NCBI RefSeq assembly: GCF_013155125.1
Contig: NZ_CP053564.1
Location: 503,501 to 567,500, forward strand
Direction: 5' to 3'
From: Pseudonocardia broussonetiae
GTDB lineage: Bacteria; Actinomycetota; Actinomycetes; Mycobacteriales; Pseudonocardiaceae
DNA length: 64,000 nucleotides
Position 1 is the first letter of the stretch; each line of letters starts with the position of its first letter. Below are positions 33,199-41,832 of this stretch, in pieces. The notes below the pieces were generated by a model that did no database searches, was not told the origin of the DNA, and saw only the letters and a list, made by a program, of their open reading frames with translations. The position numbers and the translations under genes are program-made.

Positions 33199-34568
33199 GG
33201 GGCGATCCCGCCCAGCGCCCGCACCCGCGGCCCGATGACCTCGGCGTCGCCGACGACCACCCCGGAGAACCCGGTGGGCGCGAAGAACCGCAGCGCGGCG
33301 TCGGCCACCTCGTCGACGGTGACCGCGGCCAGCCGTGCGGGGTGCCCGCGCAGCCAGTCGAGGTCGAGCCCGACCGACGCCAGCCCGGCGATGGTCGACG
33401 CGAGGCCGCCCTGGTTGTCGAGCGAGATCAGCAGCGAGCCGACCGCGTAGCTGCGGGCCGCGTCGATCTCCTCGGCCGTGGGCGGCACCGCGCAGAGCCG
33501 GCCCAGCTCGTAGCGGGTCTCCAGCAGCGCGGCCGCGGTGACGTCGCTGGCCACGTCGGTGTCGACGCCCAGCACCGCGCCGCCGGGGATGAACTCCGGC
33601 CCGGAGTGCGCGCCGTAGGTGTAGCCCTTGTCCTCGCGGATGTTCTCCATCCAGCGCGAGGAGAAGTAGCCGCCGAACACCAGGTTGGCCAGCTGCAGGG
33701 CGGCGTAGGCGGGGTCGTCGCGCGGCACGGCGGGACCCGAGAGCCGCAGCTGCGACTGCACCGACCCGGGCCGGTGCACCAGGACCAGCTCGCCGGGCAC
33801 CGGGTACGGCGGCGCGGAGAGCTCGAGCGCGGTGCGGTCGGAGGTCCAGGACCCCAGGGCCCGCTCGACGGCCGCGACCGCGGCGGCCGGGTCGACGTCG
33901 CCGACGAGCGTGAGCGTCGACCCCCGCGGCACCAGCGACGCCGCGTGCGTGGCCCGCACCCGCTCCGCCGTGACCGCGGTGACGGCCTCGGCCGTGGGCA
34001 TCTCGGCGGTGATCGGGTGGTCGCCGAAGCGGACGCGCTGCAGCGCCTCGCGCGCGATCGTGCGCGGCTGCGCGCGGGCCACCGCGATGCGCTCGACGAG
34101 CCGCTCCCGCTCGCGCGCCACCTCGTGGTCGGGGTGGGTGGCGCCGGTGAGGACGTCGGCGAGCACGTCGAGGATCGTCGCCAGCCCGTCGGCGAGGCCC
34201 GAGCCCGCGATCAGCAGGCGCTCCGGGTCGACGCTCGCGCCGAGGTCGGCGCCGACGGCGGCCAGCTCGTCGTCGATGGCGACGCGGTCGCGCGTGGCGG
34301 TGGCCGTCAGCAGGGTCTCCGACAGCAGCTCCGCGATCGCCGGGTGCCCGCTGCCGGGCGCCGGGTCGGCGAACGGGACGCGCAGGCGCAGCTCCACCAT
34401 CGGGACGCTGGCGCGGCGCGCGACGAGCACGCGCAGGCCGTTGGCCAGCGTCGTCCCGGTGACGTCGGGCAGCGGCACCTCCCGCGTGACGCCGAGCGCG
34501 GGCAGCGGCCGGGGACCGGCGGGCGTGCGGCCGATCTGCTCCGCGGAGCGGTGGGTCGCGGTGGTCAT
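33195..34568 (-). CDS. M16-family peptidase homologue, catalytically incomplete
   Basis: This 457-residue protein has the fold of the M16 (insulinase/MPP) family, with LANGLRVLVARRASVPMVEL. Where the HxxEH zinc motif should be, it has HPAIAELLSETL, so it lacks the catalytic set. The C-terminal half keeps the Arg-Tyr substrate-binding region (NIREDKGYTYGAHSG). It probably pairs with the active subunit encoded just upstream, like the alpha and beta subunits of mitochondrial processing peptidase. ATG 34568 overlaps the previous stop (ATGA), and its own stop overlaps the nudC start. Confidence 0.85.
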   Translation of the reverse strand: MTTATHRSAEQIGRTPAGPRPLPALGVTREVPLPDVTGTTLANGLRVLVARRASVPMVELRLRVPFADPAPGSGHPAIAELLSETLLTATATRDRVAIDDELAAVGADLGASVDPERLLIAGSGLADGLATILDVLADVLTGATHPDHEVARERERLVERIAVARAQPRTIAREALQRVRFGDHPITAEMPTAEAVTAVTAERVRATHAASLVPRGSTLTLVGDVDPAAAVAAVERALGSWTSDRTALELSAPPYPVPGELVLVHRPGSVQSQLRLSGPAVPRDDPAYAALQLANLVFGGYFSSRWMENIREDKGYTYGAHSGPEFIPGGAVLGVDTDVASDVTAAALLETRYELGRLCAVPPTAEEIDAARSYAVGSLLISLDNQGGLASTIAGLASVGLDLDWLRGHPARLAAVTVDEVADAALRFFAPTGFSGVVVGDAEVIGPRVRALGGIAP

Positions 34569-35845
34569 GCGCTCTCCTCCTGAGCGGCGGCGGGCTCCAC
34601 CAGCAGCACGCCCCGCCCGGCCCCGCGCAGGGACGCCGCGGCGTCCCGCACCTGGTCGGGGGTGACGGCGGCGAGGCGCCCGGGCAGCTCGTCGGTGATC
34701 TCGGCGCGGCCGTAGAGCAGCTCGCGCGCCCCGAGGCCGAGCATGCGGTACATGACGCGGTCGTTCTCCTGGTGCGCGCCGGCCGACCAGCGCGCGACCT
34801 GGCGGGCCAGCTCGTCGGCGCTCGGGCCCTGCGCGGCCAGCTTCTCCAGCTCCTCGTCGACGGCGCCGAGCACGCGGTCGGGGTCGACCGCGGCCGGGTG
34901 CACCGCGGTGACGGTGAACGTGTCGGGGTCGCGGGCGTCGAGCGAGCCCATGAGCCCGGCCGAGGCGGAGACGTCGGTGACGATCCCGTCGGCGTGCACG
35001 AGCCGGCGCTGCAGGCGCGCGGCCTCGCCGTCGCCGAGCACCGACGCCAGCAGCATGTGGGCGAGGTAGCCGTCGAGGTCGGCGGCCGGGTCGGGGAGCC
35101 GGAAGCCCATCGCGAGCGCGGGCAGCGGCGCGTGGGCGTCGGGGACGACCTGGCGGCGCTCGGCGCCGGGCACCGGCTCGGCGAAGCTCGGGCGCACCGG
35201 CGTCGGGCGGGCGGGGATGTCGCCGAAGTGCTTCTCCACCAGCGCGAGCGTCTCGTCGACGTTGATGAACCCGGCGACGGTGACCTGCGCGTTGCCCGGC
35301 GCGTAGTAGGTGTCGAAGAACGCGGCGGCGTCGTCGAGGGAGGCCTGCTCGAGCTCGGAGAAGTCGCCGTAGCCGTTGTGCGCGTTGGGGAAGGTGTCGT
35401 AGAGGACCGGCGGCAGCAGGATCCAGGGGAAGCCGCCGTAGGGCCGGTTGAGGACGTTGAGGCGGATCTCCTCCTTCACGACGTCGACCTGGTTGCGCAG
35501 GTTCTCGACCGTGAGCAGGGGCGCGCGCAGGCGGTCGGCCTCCAGGAACAGCGCCCGCTCCAGGGCCGCTGCGGGCAGCACCTCGAAGTAGTCGGTGTAG
35601 TCCTGGTGGGTCGAGCCGTTGAACACCCCGCCCGAGCTCTGCACGTGCCGGAAGTGCGCGAGCTTCTCCAGGCTCTCGCTGCCCTGGAACATGAGGTGCT
35701 CGAACAGGTGCGCGAACCCGGTGCGCCCCTGCGGCTCGGACCGGAACCCGACGTCGACGTGCACGGCGACGCCGACGACGGGGGTGGCGGGATCGGGGAC
35801 GAGCAGGACCCGCAGCCCGTTGGGCAGGGTCGTTCGATGCAGCAC
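34565..35845 (-). CDS. M16-family zinc metallopeptidase, active subunit
   Basis: This 426-residue protein has the inverted zinc motif HLFEH (46-50), and Glu residues in VVKEEIRLN (about 123) give the third ligand. The N-terminus LPNGLRVLLVPDPATPVVGV is typical of M16 peptidases. It is the catalytic partner of the adjacent, motif-less homologue, with which it overlaps by 4 bases. Cytoplasmic location is expected, as there is no signal peptide. Targets are probably peptides. It starts the M16-M16-nudC operon. Confidence 0.9.
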   Translation of the reverse strand: MLHRTTLPNGLRVLLVPDPATPVVGVAVHVDVGFRSEPQGRTGFAHLFEHLMFQGSESLEKLAHFRHVQSSGGVFNGSTHQDYTDYFEVLPAAALERALFLEADRLRAPLLTVENLRNQVDVVKEEIRLNVLNRPYGGFPWILLPPVLYDTFPNAHNGYGDFSELEQASLDDAAAFFDTYYAPGNAQVTVAGFINVDETLALVEKHFGDIPARPTPVRPSFAEPVPGAERRQVVPDAHAPLPALAMGFRLPDPAADLDGYLAHMLLASVLGDGEAARLQRRLVHADGIVTDVSASAGLMGSLDARDPDTFTVTAVHPAAVDPDRVLGAVDEELEKLAAQGPSADELARQVARWSAGAHQENDRVMYRMLGLGARELLYGRAEITDELPGRLAAVTPDQVRDAAASLRGAGRGVLLVEPAAAQEESA

Positions 35846-35854
35846 GCCCCGAAT

Positions 35855-36862
35855 CTAGCCGTTGCCGGACAACCCCGTTCCCGGGCGGCAGTCGACGTAC
35901 TCGAAGTACTGCTCGTCGGCGGCCGCGACCGACACCTCGTGGTAGAGCCGCAGCCGCGCCGAGGGACCCGTCGTCGTCAGGTACCTCATGGCCGCCCCGA
36001 AGATCGCGACGTGCGTCGGGTGCGACTCCGACCAGCGCTCCAGCGCGTCGAGGCTGCGCCACCAGCTCATGCCGAAGGTGCGGTCGACGGGCCGGGCGTC
36101 CTCGACGACGGTGAGGTAGCGGTTGGTGCGGCAGCCGACCGCGCTCCCCTCGTCGCGCAGGAAGTCCATGCCCGCGCGCAGCACCGGCTCGACCTCCTCG
36201 AGGTACATCACGCGCTCGGCGCCGTCGGTGTCGGTCCAGTCCTGGCCGGAGCGGATGAGGCAGGCGGCGTGCTGCGGACGCACCCGCACGCGGCCGCCGT
36301 CGCGCTCGACGACGGGCTCCCCGACCGGGGCCATCGCGTCGGTCTGCGAGAGCGGGATGCGGTCGCGCATGCCGCCCCAGTAGCCGTGCTCCTGGACCTC
36401 GCCCGACAGCCCCTCGGCCAGCACGGCGACGCCCTCGGGCCGCCCGGTCGAGGAGAACAGCGTCTCGTGCTCCTCGACGGTGGGGCGCAGGACCTCGGCC
36501 CAGCGCCCGTTGCCGTCGCGCACGCCGTCGCCCAGCCAGGAGTCGCGGTGCGCGTCCCACCAGCGGTCGAACTGCTCCGGGTCGTCCCAGTAGGCGATCG
36601 ACACGGTCTCGCCGTCGCCCCGCGCCCGGTCGTGGTGTCCGGGCCCGTCGGCGGCGGCCAGCGCCGCGTCGATCGGGGCGAGCAGGCCGGGCGGCGGGTC
36701 GTCGCCGTCGTGCTGCAGGCCGAGGTAGGCCATGACGACCTGGCGCACCGACGTCGCCGAGCGCGCCACGTAGGACGGGTAGGGCGGCGCGTAGTCGTCG
36801 GGGACCCGGCGGTGGCGGGTGCGGGTGGTGACGAGGTGGTCGGGGATCGCGGACTCGATCAC
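35855..36862 (-). CDS. oxd: Aldoxime dehydratase (heme enzyme)
   Basis: This 335-residue protein closely resembles Rhodococcus OxdRE-type aldoxime dehydratase. Catalytic-site counterparts are Arg166 (YWGGMRDR), Ser205 (LIRSGQDW) and His308 (LRLYHEVS). The proximal heme ligand is a His of ESHPTH (281 or 284). It removes water from aldoximes through a ferrous heme to give nitriles. GTG 36862 overlaps the nitrilase stop (GTGA), so nitrilase and dehydratase are made together. The product of this enzyme is the substrate of the neighbour, so the two form a complete aldoxime-to-acid route. Confidence 0.95.
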   Translation of the reverse strand: MIESAIPDHLVTTRTRHRRVPDDYAPPYPSYVARSATSVRQVVMAYLGLQHDGDDPPPGLLAPIDAALAAADGPGHHDRARGDGETVSIAYWDDPEQFDRWWDAHRDSWLGDGVRDGNGRWAEVLRPTVEEHETLFSSTGRPEGVAVLAEGLSGEVQEHGYWGGMRDRIPLSQTDAMAPVGEPVVERDGGRVRVRPQHAACLIRSGQDWTDTDGAERVMYLEEVEPVLRAGMDFLRDEGSAVGCRTNRYLTVVEDARPVDRTFGMSWWRSLDALERWSESHPTHVAIFGAAMRYLTTTGPSARLRLYHEVSVAAADEQYFEYVDCRPGTGLSGNG

Positions 36863-37881
36863 GCCGGCACCTCCGCGCGCAGCGCCGGCTCGGGCTCCAC
36901 GTCCCCGCCGATCTCGACGCCGGGCGCGGTGAACGGGACCACGCGGTCGCCGGGCGTCCTGTTGAGCAGCAGCCGGGTGACGTCGGGGCGCGAGTAGTGA
37001 CCCGCCGGGTCGGCCGCGGCCTTGGCCAGGGAGATCATGCCCAGGTCGATGTCGGCGTAGAGCAGGCCCTCGGCGTCGGGCGCGAGGCGCTCGGCGATCT
37101 CCTGCCCGTCGGGGGCGAAGATCCGCGCGTGCCCGCCGCCGGGCTGGAGCAGGGCGCGCTTGGTGTCGTCGGTGCAGAGCAGCTCGATCATCTCCGGCGA
37201 GACCGTGGCACACGGCGCGAGCACGAAGCACCCGCCCTCGACGGCGTAGACGCGGCTCGCGGACGTGTTGACCTCCGGGCCGAGCGCGTACGCCCCGCCG
37301 ACGTAGAGCGAGAAGCTGGGCCACGCGCCGACGTGCACCTGCTCGTCCTGGGCGTACATCGCGTACTTCGACAGCGGCTGCAGGTGCTCCCAGCAGCACA
37401 GCCCGCCCAGGCGGCCCAGCGGCGTCGCGTGCACCGAGAGGTCGGAGCCGTCGCCCTCGCCGAAGACCGTCCGCTCGACGTGGGTGGGCTTGAGCTTGCG
37501 GCGCCGCGCGATCGTCTCCCCGTCCGGGCCGATCGTCCACTGCGCGATGTAGAGGCTGCCGCCGCGGCGCTCGGACAGCCCCAGCGAGACGGTGATGGAG
37601 TGCTCCCGCGCGGCGGCGGCGATGCGGTCGGCCTGCGGCGAGCCGTAGACCAGCGAGTTGTCGAAGTAGCGCTGGACGAACTGCATGCCCCAGGCCGGGG
37701 AGTCGAGCCAGATGAACCACGGGTAGCCGGGCAGCCAGGTCTCCGGGAAGCCGATCAGCTCGGCCCCGTGGGCGGCGGCCTCGGCGATCAGCGCCACCGT
37801 CCTGTCGACGCCGGCGTCGAGGTCGAGGAAGGCGGGCGCGGCCTGCACGGCGGCGGCGCGGAACTGCGGGTGGGTGCTCAT
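36859..37881 (-). CDS. Nitrilase
   Basis: This 340-residue carbon-nitrogen hydrolase has the triad Glu47 (GFPETWLPGYPW), Lys129/131 (RRKLKPTHVERTVFGEGDGS) and Cys163 (GGLCCWEHLQP). The long KLKPTHVERTVFGEGDGS block is specific to true nitrilases. It hydrolyses nitriles to acids and ammonia. Its context with aldoxime dehydratase suggests arylacetaldoxime-derived nitriles (inference). It is the first gene of the operon, read away from the divergent AraC regulator. Confidence 0.95.
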   Translation of the reverse strand: MSTHPQFRAAAVQAAPAFLDLDAGVDRTVALIAEAAAHGAELIGFPETWLPGYPWFIWLDSPAWGMQFVQRYFDNSLVYGSPQADRIAAAAREHSITVSLGLSERRGGSLYIAQWTIGPDGETIARRRKLKPTHVERTVFGEGDGSDLSVHATPLGRLGGLCCWEHLQPLSKYAMYAQDEQVHVGAWPSFSLYVGGAYALGPEVNTSASRVYAVEGGCFVLAPCATVSPEMIELLCTDDTKRALLQPGGGHARIFAPDGQEIAERLAPDAEGLLYADIDLGMISLAKAAADPAGHYSRPDVTRLLLNRTPGDRVVPFTAPGVEIGGDVEPEPALRAEVPA

Positions 37882-37918
37882 GGCCGACGAGCCTGGCGAC
37901 GCGGCGGCCCCCGCGGTG

Positions 37919-37953
37919 GACCCTGCGTGTCGACCTCGTTGACTCTGCGGGTC
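37919..37953. promoter_or_regulatory. AraC-type direct-repeat operator
   Basis: GACCCTGCGTGTC (37919-37931) and GACTCTGCGGGTC (37941-37953) are direct 13-mers with two mismatches, 22 bases apart. That is two helical turns, the geometry of AraC half-sites. They sit in the only space between the nitrilase start and the divergent AraC regulator. Confidence 0.6.
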
Positions 37954-37994
37954 AGGGCCTTGCCGGGCGGGGTCGCCGTCCCTACCGTCGGTCC

Positions 37995-38963
37995 ATGGCC
38001 CGCCTGCTCACCACCGACGAGGTGGACGCGCGCGACCGGCTGGCCTTCTGGAACGACGCCGTCTCCGACGCCTACGTGCAGCTCGCCTGCGACGCGCCCG
38101 GTGACGACGTCGTCGGCGACATCCGGATCGACTCGCTGGCCACGCTGGAGCTCTCCCGCGTCACGGCGACGGCGCAGCACGTGCACCGCACGCCGTCGCT
38201 GATCGCGCGGGCGGCCGAGGACCGGTTCCTGGTGAGCATCCAGACCTCGGGCGTCGGGCGGATCAGCCAGGACGACCGCACGGCCGTGCTGCACGCGGGC
38301 GACTTCGCGCTCTACGACTCCACGCGCCCCTACCGCCTCGACTTCGACGGCCCGTTCCAGCAGTACGTCCTCATGCTGCCCGGGCCGACGCTGCGCTCCC
38401 AGCTGCGCGACGCGACCGACCTGACCGCGCGGAGCGTGCGGGGCTCCCGCGGCGCCGGGCACCTGATGATCGAGATGATCCGGACGCTGGCCGCCGACAT
38501 CGCCGTGCTCGAACCCGCCGCCGCGGCCGCGGTGGCGCAGAGCGTCGGGCACATCGTGGTGGCCGGGCTGAGCTCGCTGGGCGGCGAGGCGCCCGAGCCG
38601 TCGCTGGAGGCGCGCCGGGAGCAGGTGCGGGCGGTCGCGCGGGCCCGGCTGCGCGACCCCGACCTGTCGGTCGCGATGATCGCCGGGCAGCTGCACGCGT
38701 CGGTGAGCACGCTGCACCGGGCGTTCGCCGGGGAGCCGTGCTCGATCGCGGAGTGGATCCGGGCCCAGCGCCTCGACGCCGTGCGCGCCGACCTCTGCGA
38801 CCCCGCGCTGCGCCACCGCACGATCGGCGACCTCGCCCTGTCCTGGGGCTTCGTCGACGCCTCGCACTTCAGCCGGGCGTTCCGCGCGCGGTTCGGGAGC
38901 ACCGCGCGCGAGGTGCGTCAGGCGGGGAGCACGACGAACTGGCGCAGCGACAGGTCGACGTAG
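37995..38963 (+). CDS. AraC-family regulator of the aldoxime-nitrile genes
   Basis: The 322-residue protein has an N-terminal AraC-binding-like domain (1-190, with DFALYDSTRPYRLDF). The C-terminal double HTH (215-312) contains MIAGQLHASVSTLHRAFAG and ALSWGFVDASHFSRAFRARF with GSTAREVR. This resembles OxdR and NitR, which activate such operons in Rhodococcus. It is divergent from the nitrilase gene over 113 bases with a direct-repeat site. Its last 46 bases overlap the end of proA on the other strand. Confidence 0.88.
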   Translation: MARLLTTDEVDARDRLAFWNDAVSDAYVQLACDAPGDDVVGDIRIDSLATLELSRVTATAQHVHRTPSLIARAAEDRFLVSIQTSGVGRISQDDRTAVLHAGDFALYDSTRPYRLDFDGPFQQYVLMLPGPTLRSQLRDATDLTARSVRGSRGAGHLMIEMIRTLAADIAVLEPAAAAAVAQSVGHIVVAGLSSLGGEAPEPSLEARREQVRAVARARLRDPDLSVAMIAGQLHASVSTLHRAFAGEPCSIAEWIRAQRLDAVRADLCDPALRHRTIGDLALSWGFVDASHFSRAFRARFGSTAREVRQAGSTTNWRSDRST

Positions 38964-40204
38964 GTGACCGGGCCGCGCGGGCCCGGGGTGTGGTCGACGT
39001 TGATGCCGGTCTCGGGCAGGCCGAGGAGCTTGTAGCCGTCGAGCAGGCGCGTCGTGGTGTTCCAGAAGACGCCGGTGCCGGTGTAGGCGTCGATGAACGC
39101 GGTCGCGGCGTCCTCGTCGGTGGCGCAGACCGACGCGGCCAGCCCGGACGTCTCGCGGGCGGCGGTGAGTGCGGCGTCGAGCGGGCCGTCGACGGTCGCG
39201 ACCGTCACGTGGGCCTCGGAGCCGGAGTCGAGCGCCCACTCGTGGCCGAGCGGGTGGTCGTGCGGGGCGAGGCTGGGGACGATGTCGCGGTCGGCCAGCG
39301 CCTCCTCGGCGACGGGCCAGAGCCGCTCGTAGGCGTCGGCGTCGATGAGCAGGAGGTTGAGGCGGTTGCAGACGCCGAGGCGGTCGGTCGACTCGGTGAC
39401 CAGCCGCGTGACGTCGTCCTCGTCGGCGCTGCCGTGCAGGTAGAGCACCCCGCCGCCGTCGGCGTGGGCGAGCACGCGGGTGCCCGCCGCGGCGCCGAGC
39501 GCGGAGAGCCGGCGCGTGATGTCACCGCTGCCGCGGACGACCACGAGCGGCACGAGGTCGGGCAGCCCGACGAGCGCGTCGGCGCCGGCGTGGCCGGGGG
39601 TCGGCACGAGCTGCACGGCGTCGGCGGGCACGCCGTGGCGCTCCAGGGCCGGGGCGAGGACGAGCTCGACCAGCGCCGTCGCGCTGCCCAGCGCGGCCGC
39701 CCCGGTGCGCAGGACGGCGGCGCTGCGGGCCTTGAGGACCTGGGAGGCGACGTCGACGGTGACGTTGGGACGCGCCTCGAACACCGCCCCGATGACGCCG
39801 ACGGGCACGCGCCGCTCGAACACCCGCTCCCCCGTGGGCAGCGTGCGGACCTCGCGCTGCAGCGGGGGCTCGGGGGTGTCGGCGAGGACGTCGAGCTGGG
39901 TGGCCATCTCCGCGATGCGCTCGGGGGTGAGGCGCAGGCGGTCGAGGAGGCCGGCGGCCATGCCGTTCTGCTCGGCGGCGGTGACGTCGGCGTGGTTGGC
40001 CTCGAGGAGGTCGCGGGAGCGCTCGCGCAGCAGCTCGGCGGCCGTGCGGAGGGCGGCGTCGACGGCGGCCCCGCCCGCGGCCCGCACGCCCGGGGCCGCG
40101 GCGGCGGCGCGGAGGGCGGCCTCGCGGACGGCGGTGTGCTCGGGGGTCTCGGGGGTTCCGGCGTTCCCGGGAGTCCCGGTGGGGGTGTCGACGCTGCTGC
40201 TCAC
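38918..40204 (-). CDS. proA: Gamma-glutamyl phosphate reductase
   Basis: This 428-residue ALDH-superfamily enzyme has the catalytic Cys in DRLGVCNRLNLLLID. The substrate region is VGVIGAVFEARPNVTVDVAS, and the C-terminal block is GPVTYVDLSLRQFVV. It converts gamma-glutamyl phosphate to glutamate semialdehyde for proline synthesis. GTG 40204 is the start; the first 25 residues are a low-complexity Thr/Pro/Gly extension. No proB is in the window. Confidence 0.95.
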   Translation of the reverse strand: MSSSVDTPTGTPGNAGTPETPEHTAVREAALRAAAAAPGVRAAGGAAVDAALRTAAELLRERSRDLLEANHADVTAAEQNGMAAGLLDRLRLTPERIAEMATQLDVLADTPEPPLQREVRTLPTGERVFERRVPVGVIGAVFEARPNVTVDVASQVLKARSAAVLRTGAAALGSATALVELVLAPALERHGVPADAVQLVPTPGHAGADALVGLPDLVPLVVVRGSGDITRRLSALGAAAGTRVLAHADGGGVLYLHGSADEDDVTRLVTESTDRLGVCNRLNLLLIDADAYERLWPVAEEALADRDIVPSLAPHDHPLGHEWALDSGSEAHVTVATVDGPLDAALTAARETSGLAASVCATDEDAATAFIDAYTGTGVFWNTTTRLLDGYKLLGLPETGINVDHTPGPRGPVTYVDLSLRQFVVLPA

Positions 40205-40285
40205 ACCGGAGAGGTTGCCACGCCGGTCCGGCGGGTGGGCGTGGGGCTCGGGCGGGGCGGGGTTCGGCGGGGGTGGGGCGGCGGT

Positions 40286-40915
40286 TCAGGCCGGAACGGC
40301 GTGCACGACCACGTTGTCCTCGTAGTGCCCGGTCGCCCGGTCGAAGTCCCCGCCGCAGGTGATCAGGACGAGGCCGGGCGGGCCGTCGCCGGTGAACAGG
40401 TCGGCGGGCAGGTCGGCCTTGGGGTACTCCCGACGCGCGGTGACCGCGTAGCGCAGCTCCCGCCCGTCGGCACCCCGCACGACGACCTCCTCCCCCGGCT
40501 CGACCTCGCGCAGCACGGCCAGAGCCCCGAGCCCGGCCTCCGCGGTGTCCACGTGCCCGGCCAGCACCGCGGACCCCCGCCCGCCGACGAGCGGGCCGGG
40601 CGACCACCAGCCGACCGTCCGCGGGTCGGCGGGCAGCTCCATCGCGCCCGTCGGCGCGGTGCCGACCGGCACGACAGGGGCCCGGACCGCGCGGCCCGGG
40701 ATCTCCACGGTCACCGGGGTGGTGCCCGGAGTCGCGGGCAGGGCGGAGACCACGACCGGCGGCACCACCCCCACGTCCGCCGCACCCGACCCGGACAGCA
40801 GCAGCGCGGAACCGGCCACCAGGCACGCGAGACCCGCGCCGGCGGCCAGGAGGACCGGCCACCGGCGCAGGAAGGGCCGGCGCAGCGAAGGCCGGCGCAG
40901 GGAGGGCCGGCGCAC
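40286..40915 (-). CDS. Class F-type sortase
   Basis: This 209-residue protein has a basic N-terminus built from an RRPSL-type repeat and a membrane anchor (VLLAAGAGLACLVAGSALLL). A sortase domain follows with His121 (LAGHVDT), Cys187 (LVLITCGG) and Arg193 (FDRATGHYEDN). Class F sortases act at the outer membrane face and often have few or unknown substrates. The start GTG 40915 lies 14 bases after the lipoprotein stop, so the two genes are likely co-transcribed. The N-terminal repeats are encoded by a 15-bp tandem array, which makes the exact start uncertain. Confidence 0.88.
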   Translation of the reverse strand: MRRPSLRRPSLRRPFLRRWPVLLAAGAGLACLVAGSALLLSGSGAADVGVVPPVVVSALPATPGTTPVTVEIPGRAVRAPVVPVGTAPTGAMELPADPRTVGWWSPGPLVGGRGSAVLAGHVDTAEAGLGALAVLREVEPGEEVVVRGADGRELRYAVTARREYPKADLPADLFTGDGPPGLVLITCGGDFDRATGHYEDNVVVHAVPA

Positions 40916-40921
40916 GGAGGG
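40862..40921. repeat. Four 15-bp tandem repeats in the sortase N-terminal coding region
   Basis: Units at 40862, 40877, 40892 and 40907 share CCGGCGCA and then vary (for example CCGGCGCAGGAAGGG). Being 15 bases long they keep frame and encode the repeated Arg-Arg-Pro-Ser-Leu segment before the membrane anchor. Copy number may vary between strains. Confidence 0.75.
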
Positions 40922-40929
40922 CCGGGCAG

Positions 40930-41664
40930 TCAGGAGTCCTGGCGGCGGCGCACCGCGCCACCCGCCAGCGCGGCCCCACCGAGCAGCACGACCCCGCCGC
41001 CGAGCAGGCCGACCGCGAGCAGCGTGCCGTCGTCGGAGGCCTGGCCGCCGCTGCCGGCCTCGACCGCGGTGGGCGCGTCGGCCCCGGCCGCGGTGGAGGC
41101 GCCGGCCAGCCCGGCGGCGAGGGCGTCGAGCCGGGCGAGGGCCTGCTCGGCGGCGGCCTTCGCCTCCGGCGACGCGTCGGGCGAGGCGAGCACGGCCTCC
41201 GCGGCGCTGCGGGCCTGCGCGATCGCCTCGCCGGCGGCGCGCAGCCAGGCCTGGTCGAAGGGCTGCCCGGTGCGGGCGCCGAGGTCGGCGAGCTGCGCCT
41301 GCTGCTCGGGGGTGAGCGCGTCGGTGACGGCGACGCCCTGCCCCTCCGCGAGCGCGCGGAGCTGCTCGGTCAGCGACTCGGCGTCGGAGGAGAGCTGCCC
41401 GCCGAGGCCGCGGACCTGGTCGCCCGTGCCCTGGTCCTGGCCCAGCCCGCCGAGCGCGGCGAGGCCCGTCGCGGCGGTGAGGGCCTGGCCCAGCGCGGCG
41501 CCCTGCTCACCGACGCCCGTGGACGCGGCGGCCGGGGCCGGGGCCGCCGGGGCGGGTGCGGCCGGAGCGGGGGCGGCGGGCTCCGGCGACGAGCAGGCCG
41601 CGACGGTGGCGAGGGCGAGCGCGGCGAGCACCGTGCCGGTCGTGCGGATCGTGGTGCGGGTCAT
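40930..41664 (-). CDS. Lipoprotein with DUF4142-like helical domain and C-terminal membrane anchor
   Basis: This 244-residue protein has a lipoprotein signal (LAALALATVAAC, Cys at about 24). A Pro-Ala repeat linker is followed by a helical domain (about 65-190) with DUF4142-like features (TPEQQAQLADLGARTGQPFD). A Gly-rich region ends in a hydrophobic span and a basic tail, VRRRQDS. The tail is like a wall-sorting signal, but no LPxTG-type motif precedes it. Its operon position before the sortase gene makes a functional pair plausible. ATG 41664 follows GGAGG. Confidence 0.7.
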   Translation of the reverse strand: MTRTTIRTTGTVLAALALATVAACSSPEPAAPAPAAPAPAAPAPAAASTGVGEQGAALGQALTAATGLAALGGLGQDQGTGDQVRGLGGQLSSDAESLTEQLRALAEGQGVAVTDALTPEQQAQLADLGARTGQPFDQAWLRAAGEAIAQARSAAEAVLASPDASPEAKAAAEQALARLDALAAGLAGASTAAGADAPTAVEAGSGGQASDDGTLLAVGLLGGGVVLLGGAALAGGAVRRRQDS

Positions 41665-41832
41665 CGTGCGGACCTCCGGGGAGCGGGGAACGGACGCCCG
41701 GAGGGTGGCCCGGGCGGCGTCGCACCGCCGGACGGAGTGGATCAATCCCCCCGATGGGGTGAGACCCCGGCGACACGGGCCGCGGACCAATCGCGTTGAC
41801 CTCCACCCGGGTTCAGGGAGCACGATCGACGC

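Noticed and set aside
40930..41664. LPxTG substrate of the neighbouring sortase
   Set aside because: No LPxTG or clear variant precedes the C-terminal span; only the anchor-like tail is present, so this is listed as a hypothesis only.
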